Shown piece by piece: positions 53,196 to 64,000 of a stretch of 64,000 bases of DNA. The position numbers were made by a program, and so were the translations under genes. Under the pieces are notes generated by a model. It was not told the origin of the DNA, made no database searches, and saw nothing but the letters and a program-made list of their open reading frames with translations. Every line of letters begins with the position of its first letter. Positions within the stretch are counted from its first letter, which is position 1. The stretch comes from Pempheris klunzingeri (Eukaryota > Chordata > Actinopteri > Acropomatiformes > Pempheridae), in the NCBI RefSeq assembly GCF_042242105.1, contig NC_092022.1:13388001-13452000 (forward strand). The letters run 5' to 3'.

Positions 53196-54535
53196 AGTTT
53201 CCTGTATTTCTTCGCAGCAATTCACATGTTCCAATATAATCAGGTTATAGTTATTTCCTGTTAAACTGAAATCTTGTTCTCTTCCACAGGAACTGACACA
53301 AGCAGAACAGATTAGAAATGAGTAAAGTGATAGGACAGTCTGCTAAACGGCTTCTTCCTTCCTTTACCAAGTAGCATATTTACTGGGCAATCTGCCTGAC
53401 TTTGCTGATACAAAGATAAAACTATTTCACTCAGCAAAGTTGACCAGATAACTGAGTAATAACTGAGATAGCTTTTGGGAAAAGTTTCAAAGGTGAGGTG
53501 CTTGCCTAAAAACAGAAGCTTTTGACTTTTCCTGTTTTATTTCTCCCAGCATCAAAGAAATCTCTTCATTCATGATATCAGCACGAGACTCCATCTCGCA
53601 CACACACAGGTTTAGTCACATGGCCTGCTTGCTGCACGGTTTCAGACCCTGAATAAATACACACTTCCAGTCCTTTCCAGTAATGCAATACAACCTCCAC
53701 ACCTTGCCAAATGTAATTTAAAGGGGCCGATACTTTCATCAGATCGTGTGAGAAGATGGCACGGGTTGTCGCACGATGTACAGTGTTGACTCAAATGTAG
53801 CATAAAAGTATTAAAACAATTCCCTGAGCACACATCAGTTAAATATGTAGACCTCCAAATGTAGCAGTGGATACCGTAGTAGGTATAAATTTAGAAGGAA
53901 ACACGTGATCACAGGGAAAGCCAGTGATACTTGGTACTGGATGTAAGAATGAGTTATATTAAGGCAAAGCACCGTGACTCTAATGCAGCTTCCGAAGAGT
54001 CAAAATGACCCATGTGTAGGGTTAGGGTTAGGGTTAGGGCCATGTAAGAGAATCTTTTCATAGAAACACATTTAAACTGGTGAATGTATTATATGAAGTG
54101 CCTTCCTTTGGATTTCTTCCCAGTTGATTGCATTTGATATCCTCTGCGATTGAGTAGGTTTCCAGGTTTGGTCGCATGAGTTTCATCTTTCTGCACTTGA
54201 GCTTAAAGGACAGCTGAATATTTGGTTGAGGGGATAGTTATGCATGCAATGCGGCAAAGGCTCCAGGATCACCCAGGGTAGAGTTACTCCAACACTGCAG
54301 CATGAGCACTTTCGCTGCCACAAACTTACCCATGCCAATGGTGCATGTGTAGAGGGGTAGGGTAACACCCTTTAAGCTTACAGCAAAAGATTATACTGTG
54401 TACAGTCAACTTACGGCCATTTACAGCCTTACCTGAAAACACACGAGTCAGTTCCACCTCCATGACTGAATTATAATATCCAACATTTCAGGCAACATAC
54501 ACTCCAAATAACACAAGTAAACACTGCATTTAAAA
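53196..54535. other. Intergenic gap between convergent genes
   Basis: The gap between the presumed ends of tspan2 (+) and the carrier gene (-). It contains a short telomere-like repeat near 54.03 kb and no gene. Confidence 0.6.
54017..54039. repeat. Short interstitial telomeric repeat (TTAGGG)n
   Basis: Nearly four perfect head-to-tail copies of the vertebrate telomere unit TTAGGG in intergenic DNA. Confidence 0.9.
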
Positions 54536-54538
54536 ATA

Positions 54539-54544
54539 TTTATT
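54539..54544 (-). terminator. Candidate poly(A) signal of the carrier gene
   Basis: TTTATT on the + strand is AATAAA on the minus strand, 1.4 kb after the carrier stop codon. The sequence between holds no other gene and is taken as 3' UTR. Nearer alternatives may exist. Confidence 0.4.
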
Positions 54545-55971
54545 CAGCATTTATAAATCTGTATTTACATGCGAAATTCTAAAATGAAATAAATAAATAT
54601 CTTCTCAACTGGCTGAAACACTTTAAAAAATGTTGAAGTGTTAAAACTGCTCACTGCTTTTTGAGTTTAACTTGCACAATTTGAGAAAATTAAAAAAAAC
54701 ACAGGATAAATATTTACATTGGCAAAATTGTTAGCAGTACTTTAACACATGACATTTTCCAAAGTACTCGGTTCTGCTTGTGGCTATCACATTTATGTTG
54801 GCTCTGGTATCTGTAACAATAAACACATTAACCCAACCAGTCGCAGACCAACCAGTCAACGAAGAGAACGAAGTGGCTGTGTGTAGGCCATGTTGCACTT
54901 TTCAGAAAACTTGGTCCCAAAAGCACAGCAGATCCCATCAATACAGTCTTGCCAATCACCAGTCTAGTTTACCACCAAACAACATTTTCTTCACATTAAA
55001 AAAGCCACTTTCCAAAGTCAACTTCAGAAAGCCTCATTGAACTGTTTAACTGTGGAGTTCAAGCTTGCATGTTACGTAAACAGAGTTGTGTAGGCTGCCA
55101 CAGAAAGATTCACAGTGCCCAAAGAAAAAGAAAAAAAAAAACCACCTCCAAACACCAGAAAGCGTGACAGGAAGTAACACACGACAGTATTCCTGTATCG
55201 TGGACGAGCAGTTGAAATGTTTTGTTCGTTCATGAGATATACCCATCAAACAACTGTTTTACAGATTTTTTCAACCTCAACGAGGTTGTTTAGAGCACCA
55301 TGTGTGACAATCATTTTGTGAGAGAAATTATTTACCAAATTATTTCTGCTCTAAGAACAAATACACTATATACACATACAGGTATCAAGATCCATGGCCC
55401 AGTTTCACATGTAACCCTTTAAAACAGGATTGAAGCTATTCAAGTGAAGTTTAAATACTCTGACTTTGTTATTACTTGGTAGATGCTCCTTGGCACAGTA
55501 AGGTCTCTTTTGCAACACCGTGTAACAGCCATCACCTCATGGTTACCAAGATGAGATATACTGGTTAGGGTTACAGTGAGGGGTAATTGATACGGGACAC
55601 ATTTAGGGGTAGAGGCTAAATCTAAGGAAACAGGGGGAAAGGTTTGGTGCCACAGGAGTAGACTGACCTGCATAAAACTGTTGAAGTCTCTCAGTGAGGG
55701 AAGCACGTCCTTTATCGCAACAAGCGACGCTGAAGCCCATATAGACAGCCATGTTTCTCAGTCTCCTAATTAATGTTAGTCATGCTAAAGGTATACTTTA
55801 AAGCCATTTTGAAATAAAATGGCATCTTTGTGGCCCCTTTAGCATTTCAAACTGAAACCCTTCAACCATAAAAAAAGTACACAGTAACAGAGCGCTGGGT
55901 CCATGGCTATGCCTAGGGCATAGCTGCCTGTAATTTAATAGAGGTGTCAGAAAGACTAGGAAACAGCTTGT

Positions 55972-58625
<2,654 letters not shown>

Positions 58626-58760
58626 GGTTCTTGATTGTTGTGAGTGCAAAAGTTGGTCAACACAGAACGAGGAGGCCGCAGAGGGAGAGCAGGCTGAGGG
58701 TCCCCAAGAGACACTGAGCAAGGCAGGAGTAGAGAGACGCTCAGGGTTATATATATATGG
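58626..58760 (-). promoter_or_regulatory. TATA-box promoter of the carrier gene
   Basis: On the minus strand, TATATAA (complement of 58747-58753) lies within a longer AT run, 122 bp before the ATG. The transcription start would be near 58720, giving a 5' UTR of about 95 nt. The start codon context (GAACCATGG) is a good Kozak match. Confidence 0.5.
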
Positions 58761-60290
58761 AGAGGCAAGTCCAGCCCTGCATATCCAGGGATAATTTCGA
58801 CATTACTCTCCACCCACTGCACTGCCTGCCAAGAACTGGAGCCAGGGATCATCATCACCCCACTGAAATCAAACTACAATGCAAATAGCTTTAATGGATC
58901 CACCCCCCTACTATAGGAGGGAAATAGGTCACCTATAAACAGGTACGCTTTTCAAGGCCTCATGATACTCCATATTCTCCTGAAATCATAAATAAATGAA
59001 TTATATATTTACCATCATATTAAATTTGTAGCCATTGGACAACTTGAGTTAATGAGCAAAGGAGCTGCTACAAAGTACAATTACATTCAGACATTACTAT
59101 ATTTTGCACATTCAGTGTTATTCATATTCACTTTAATAATAATAATAATAATAATAATGATAAAGTTTTCTTTCATACTATGCCTTTTTGCCTCTACAAT
59201 GAGCCTACGTGGACTTTAAGTTGAGTTTGGAGGTGCCCCAAGTGGTCATTGTGTTTAAAAAAGTGATTCAGTAACTTGTGATTTGGGGAGCGAGGATCTT
59301 TGCGTCATTTATAGAGGAAAAACACGTGTGATTTGACCAAATATGAAGTGCTACATTCAGTTTCTATGATCACATTTCACCTGAAAACCAGTGGGGTCGT
59401 TATTTCAGGTAACATCTAGTCTAGACTTTTGGCAATGTGGCTGAAACTTCAAACCAGAACTTCTGAACACGGAATCCAGGTTAAAAGGTGCAACACTGAT
59501 TTCGAAAAGTGACCCTGGAAGTCTGCCGTGAACTCATTGACGTTTCCCATCTTGCACACCTGATCTGCAACGTTTTGAGTCTTCGTGGCCATAGCTTATT
59601 GAAAGGGGCTGCATGCAAGCCAGACGATTTCAAGCAACAAAACGTGATTACAGTGTGTCTCATGAAAGCATGCCGGATAAAAAAAAAACCTACCTTTAAA
59701 ATTAATTCCAAGATTTAATACTGCTGTAATATCCTATTTAACTTGCGGCTCTCCCTCCGCTCCGCTGCTGCAGGACTAAATGAATGACTGACCGGGATGG
59801 GCGAGAAAGGGAATGTCAAGCAGCTAAGGGCGTTGGAGACCTGGCTTCTTGGCCAATGGGAAGAGTTCCTTTGTAAAGTGGGATGGACCACTCATCGTCT
59901 CAGGAAACTTAGTCAACCCAGGTGTGCATGATGCAACGTGTGCTCGAGGTTGTCTCAGAGATAGAGTCTTCTCAAAAACTTGGCAAACACGGTCGCTTTT
60001 TAAGTTTCAGAGCGCCAGCGGCAGGGCTCTGGTATGATGCCTCTCTGACAGTTACCTGACGCACCAATACATGAGCACAGAGGTTGTAGTTAGACCTGTA
60101 TCTAAAATAGACCTGTATCTAAAACACATGCACATGTAGACCAATGCTATGTGCGTACAAGCAGGCTACATATTTATTATGGAAATTACATGTACTCATG
60201 CACTCATCTATTTCCATTTATTCCTCGTCATTTCATTCATTTACATATCAGAATTAAAGCTATAGGCGAATGCATGCGTTTCACAGTGTG
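58761..60290. other. Intergenic DNA between tshb and the carrier gene
   Basis: No gene is seen. An (AAT)n tract lies at 59134-59159. A GC-richer patch near 59740-59830 (minus) could hold an upstream alternative first exon of the carrier, but nothing decides this. Confidence 0.5.
59134..59159. repeat. (AAT)n trinucleotide repeat
   Basis: About eight AAT/ATA units. Confidence 0.9.
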
Positions 60291-60291
60291 T

Positions 60292-60297
60292 TTTATT
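60292..60297 (-). terminator. tshb: tshb poly(A) signal
   Basis: TTTATT on the + strand is AATAAA on the minus strand, about 80 nt after the tshb stop. A short 3' UTR is usual for glycoprotein-hormone beta genes. Confidence 0.65.
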
Positions 60298-60374
60298 GCC
60301 TAATAAACTAGTGAAAGCAATCTAAAATAAAGTGAACCCTATTGGTCCATAAAGTCCAACAGCTGTGTCGTTCG

Positions 60375-61084
60375 TCAGGCGCGTGCATTGCTTGTATTAG
60401 TATACTGCCGGGTTTCCAAAGCGGGCAGGTTCTGGCTCTTCACGCCACCAGTGTCCTTGATGCACCGGTCGTGAGGGATTTTGCTGGTGCGGACGCAGTG
60501 GTGCGTGCGCGTGTCACAGCGCCTGCAGCCGCACCGGTGGGCTGCTGGGTAATACAGCTGTGGGTTGGCGTTCTGAGGGCAGCCCGGCACATGGGCGACT
60601 CGGTACACCAGGGACAGAGGCACACAGCTGCGCTGGATCAGGAGAGTCCTCCCGAGCCGTCCCCTCAAATTGGTATCCTGAGGGAGCGGAGACAGGCAAG
60701 TCAGAGGTGGTGCAACAGGACAGTGTGAGCTTTTTAGTTTGGGTCAGATGGGTGAAGTTGGTAAGCCTTTATCACACCTCACAATGTGTGCATCACCATG
60801 TCTACATCACTGGGGCGCTCATTTTGCTCTGAATATGCTTCCCTTTTTGTTCAGATGAAGAGTCTCCATGAATATAGTGTGTGAGAGAGAGAGTGTGTGT
60901 GTGTGTAGTGGCTGTCACCCACCCGTGTGTAACAGTAGCCGCTGCAGATGCTGGTGTTGATAGCCACACACTGGCCACAGTCGTGCCTCTCAATCCATAA
61001 GGTGTGATTCTTCAGCGTGCAGGCACACCCCGTCCAACCCATCAAAGCATACAGCAGCATGAATTTCAGCACGAAGGAGGGCAT
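60375..61084 (-). CDS. tshb: Thyrotropin (TSH) beta subunit
   Basis: Two coding exons on the minus strand, 60923-61084 and 60375-60677, joined in phase 0 by a 245-bp GT-AG intron, encode 154 residues. The product is the hormone-specific chain that pairs with the common alpha subunit in pituitary thyrotropes and stimulates the thyroid. The start is the ATG one base after an acceptor (TTCCAG|C); a further upstream in-frame ATG lies in the intron. A signal peptide covers about 1-20. All 12 beta-chain cysteines are present: 22, 36, 39, 47, 51, 72, 87, 103, 105, 108, 115 and 126. CVAINTSICSGYC is the CAGYC-region signature. Sequons are at N26 and N43. The intron sits after YCYTR, the standard position. 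The V-PGCP block fits, but YYPAAHRCGCRRC differs from the usual YPVALSC.C. A 28-residue tail follows the last cysteine. The sequence is divergent from typical teleost TSH beta and may be the second paralogue. Confidence 0.92.
60880..60906. repeat. GA/GT microsatellite in the tshb intron
   Basis: A short compound tract, GTGTGAGAGAGAGAG then GTGTG, within the only intron in the tshb coding region, close to the splice donor. Confidence 0.85.
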
Positions 61085-61379
61085 GCTGGAAGTGTGCAGT
61101 GACAGTGAGACAGTCATTGAGAAAAATTAGTTTTTAAAATACACAATAGATGCACTCAGGACAATATTATTCCACAATATGATTCCTGTAAAAGTTCGTG
61201 CAAACTTAAATTGAAGAGAAAAAAACACACCTTGACATTTGACCTCCCTGTGGTTGATGAAATTACAGAGGTAATGTGAAATGTGAAGAACTTGATAGCA
61301 GAGGAAATTATTGGTGATATCCAGTGAATCTGTGTTCTCTTTTTCAAATGAGATGATCTTTTTGGATTCTCCCTGCCGT

Positions 61380-61440
61380 TGTGTCCAACTCTGCCCTGTT
61401 CCTGTCCTCTGTGAATATCAGTGTGCATCCTCTTTTATGG
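61380..61440 (-). promoter_or_regulatory. tshb: Candidate tshb TATA element
   Basis: On the minus strand, CCATAAAAG (complement of 61432-61440) resembles a TATA box about 350 bp upstream of the tshb ATG. An untranslated first exon would run from about 61405 to a possible donor, CAAG|GTGTGT, at about 61232. A short untranslated exon 1 is normal for TSHB genes. The placement is inference. Confidence 0.35.
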
Positions 61441-61444
61441 AAAC

Positions 61445-63110
61445 CTTGATCCACCCCGAGTGCCCCAGTAAACTTCAGTCTACAGCATCATTCCAGAAAT
61501 CACATGTCAGCTGTCGACAATGTTTAGAGTTAAAGGTGCTCTCAAAACACACTTACACACAGGGATGGAGAGGGTATTAGGGCTTAGTGTGTGTGTGTGT
61601 GCGTGTGTGTGTGTGTGCATGAATGTACAGTGTTCATTTTCAGGGATCATATTAAAGAACATGGACTCAGCCATTTGGCATGTGGGTGTGGCGGTGGTTT
61701 TATAAGTCCTGCCCCGACCCTTGAACATGTGTGGCTGATCACAAGTGATCTGGTTGGTTCTACACGTTTTAGGTCACGCCTGATGTATGTTTTGACTTCG
61801 GTCGCAAGGGTGCAGCAGAATTCCTCGAAAGTGAGTCCCCCTTTTAAAGTGAGGTCTTGAAGTCAAATGACTGCTGGTGAACGAACACTGTAAGACATAG
61901 AAAGTACCACAAAGGACTATTTGTGCCACTTAATGATCTGCCAATGTCTTCATAATAAAAAGGGGGAAAAATTACAAATCAAGTCAAATTTAGATAAAAC
62001 TGAAAAATTATCTTGTCATCTTTTATTTTCCCTCTGGATCGGAGGGAAGTTTAACTTCAATGAAAACATTATGAAATAATTCTGAATTAAATGTTGATTA
62101 TTAATAGTGATCTCATTCAGCTGATGCTGTGTCAGCACTCACATGTTTCAGCCCTACCTGAGTGACGCGGTTGTGCTCTCTTTATTTAAGCCATTAATGC
62201 TCCCATTATTCCCATCTGTTCCTAATGTGAGTCGCCATGTGTTTCCTTCACAAAGCATTCATAAACATGTGTACCAGGACAAAGAGCCCCTAATTATTTG
62301 AAGAGCTCCTGATGACAGAAGACTTGTGAACTATGAGTTTAACAGTAAACACAAATTATTATTATTATCATTATTACATTACATTACTGACAAACTGTAC
62401 ATTTCTGAGTATTTTAAAACTAAGTATTTTATCTTAGGAATAGGAATAGTAGTTGTTGCTGTTGTTGTACTAGTACTTAGTATATTTCACTGGCGACATC
62501 TGTGTCCTTGTGTTGAAACCTTGCCATCACTTGTTAGTCTTAGTCTCAGTCTAGTGTAAGAGTTACTGTTCTTACATGCCGTATAACCTGACTGAGATTT
62601 TCTGACCTGGCCCCTTTTTCTGTTTCTCTGTTTCTGCTCTACATTTATCATGTTGGGTCACTGTTATGTAACAAATCCATCAGATAATTACAACAAAGTG
62701 GGTCGAGGGCAGTTCACCAACTATCTGCCCTGACGCTGTCACGGGTCCGGCCCTGGTGTTTCCATGCATTTCGCCTGTGTGTGTGTTTGTGTGTGTGCGT
62801 TTGGCCTCCTTCCTTGACACTCTCCCGCTCCCTCATCTGCCTAGTCTGCACATCTGTCCTCCCAGCTTATCAACTCAACAGCACACATCTCCAGATCGGT
62901 GTTTCAGCTACAGCACCAGTCTGTCGCTCTTGTCTGCTCTGCACTAGCATGATTAGAACTATGTTTACCTCTACTTAGCTTGGTTCCCTGTGCTTACAGA
63001 TCCCTACCCTCCAGTCCCCTCTCCGTCTGCCTGCCTGCTTACTAAGGCCCCAAGCTTATCCTCAGCCAGCGACGCTCAAACCCTTGTCCACTAGTCCTGC
63101 TCAGTCCAAC
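61445..63110. other. Upstream region of tshb
   Basis: No gene is seen. A (GT)n tract lies at 61586-61618. The stretch 62740-63110 is CT-rich and looks like it may belong to a dispersed repeat, but I cannot name one. Confidence 0.5.
61586..61618. repeat. (GT)n microsatellite
   Basis: About 33 bp of GT with one GC interruption. Confidence 0.9.
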
Positions 63111-63224
63111 TAGGCACATAGACATGGACAAGATGACCTGCTGAAGTTCAAATCAAAAAATCAGAATGTGGACCAAAGCTGATTAAAGTCACTCTGAATG
63201 TGACACGGATGTTGACACCAGACA

Positions 63225-63465
63225 GGCTGGTTTGAGCTGATCTACGCACAACCAGCAATGTGATTTACAGAGAACAGTAAGTACCCAGTGAGCAGCAGCT
63301 CTCTGGGCAGAAATACCTTGCTGATGGTCGAGGTCAGAGGAGAATAGCCAGGCTGGTTGGAGCTGATAGAATAGTAACTCAAATAACCGCTCAACCACTT
63401 ATTACACAGGTGTGCAGAAGAGCATCTCTGAATGAGCAACACAACAAACCTTGAAGCAAATTGCT
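63225..63465 (+). mobile_element. Tc1-like transposase relic
   Basis: The segment contains GGTCAGAGGAGAATAGCCAG, GGAGCTGATAGAATAGTAAC and CAGAAGAGCATCTCTGAATG. These match, in order and orientation, the 5' half of a Tc1-like transposase family abundant in fish, the part encoding the helix-turn-helix DNA-binding region (VTQIT..., then MQKSISE...TTRR). Deletions and frameshifts abolish the frame, the DDE catalytic region is absent, and terminal repeats were not found. It is a dead fragment. Confidence 0.75.
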
Positions 63466-63911
63466 TCCTTTAGGGGTCCGAGAAAGAAAAAATGTAAATG
63501 CCCTTTTAGATTACAAGATGATTCCCGTGTTCTGTACCCTGAAACATTTAACTAACCATGAAATCTATTGCATGTTATTGTTAGTTTTACTTGTCATATG
63601 TATCTATTCATTGTATCTTATTTAAAAAAAATGTTTGGACTGATGGAGGAATGTTTTGGGACCATTTTCAGTCTTATTTTAGGTCTAGTTTTTTGTGTTA
63701 TGGGGTATTCAGTTTATTGTAGGTATTTTTGTGGGTTTTAAATGTCACTGCAAAATACATGCATTGTTTTTTTTTCTTTTTTTTTAATGATAATGTGTAT
63801 AATATATTATGAATGCTGTCTGTTTTAAGTACGTTTAGAGTCTCCTGATAGCTTGTAGGGGTGTCCCATTTTACATATTTTCACCATGTCTTATATGATT
63901 GTACTTAAATT

Positions 63912-64000
63912 TCAGAATCAGAATCAGAATCAACTTTATTGGCCAAGTTTGTACAAGCAAACAAGGAATTTGACTCCAGTGAAACTTATCTCTCTATGTA
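63912..64000. mobile_element. Partial dispersed teleost repeat at the window edge
   Basis: A (TCAGAA)n run (63912-63930) followed by CAACTTTATTGGCCAAGTTT and ACAAGGAATTTGACTCCAGT matches a common fish repeat beginning 'agaatcagctttattggccaag'. The window ends inside it, so its length and class are unknown. Confidence 0.65.

Noticed and set aside
61085..61117. Upstream in-frame ATG extending tshb by 11 residues
   Set aside because: An acceptor AG one base before the chosen ATG and the normal signal peptide position make the upstream part intronic.

Overview
The window is vertebrate nuclear DNA, most likely from a teleost fish. It has small exons with consensus GT-AG introns, many dinucleotide microsatellites, fish-type transposon relics and long AT-rich intergenic stretches. 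Only four protein-coding genes can be supported: nerve growth factor (ngf), tetraspanin-2 (tspan2), a mitochondrial glutamate carrier of the SLC25A22/A18/A55 clade, and thyrotropin beta (tshb). NGF, TSPAN2 and TSHB are also neighbours on human chromosome 1p13, so the order is a conserved vertebrate block with the carrier lying between tspan2 and tshb.

Layout. Positions 1 to about 32,300 hold no recognisable coding gene. This stretch contains a tRNA-derived SINE relic (about 5.1-5.2 kb), microsatellites, a cAMP/nuclear-receptor motif cluster (17.3-17.5 kb), a possible untranslated exon (13.1-13.2 kb) and a transposon-rich patch at 27.3-31.7 kb. That patch contains a decayed LINE reverse transcriptase, a degenerate fish repeat, a solo LTR with a 5-bp target duplication, a LINE-like 3' tail and a gutted hAT element. 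The single ngf coding exon follows on the + strand (32,339-33,229). An mariner-like MITE lies at 37.66-37.91 kb. The eight coding exons of tspan2 (+) span 39,179-50,431, with a probable poly(A) signal near 53,172. The carrier (nine coding exons, -) spans 58,625-55,972 and converges on tspan2. tshb (two coding exons, -) spans 61,084-60,375. The right edge holds a Tc1-like transposase relic and the start of another fish repeat.

The genes do not form a pathway. ngf encodes a secreted neurotrophin, tspan2 a four-pass membrane organiser known from oligodendrocytes, the carrier a mitochondrial inner-membrane transporter, and tshb the pituitary thyrotropin beta chain. All four reading frames are intact, and every reconstructed splice phase matches.

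The most notable biology is in the secreted proteins. The NGF has a 22-residue basic, glycine-rich insertion between its second and third knot cysteines, the position known for Xiphophorus neurotrophin-6, and it lacks the lysines used for p75 contact in mammals. The TSH beta is divergent but keeps all 12 cysteines, and could be the second teleost paralogue. I found no CRISPR array, operon, phage or defence-like system, and nothing that amounts to a wholly new biological system.
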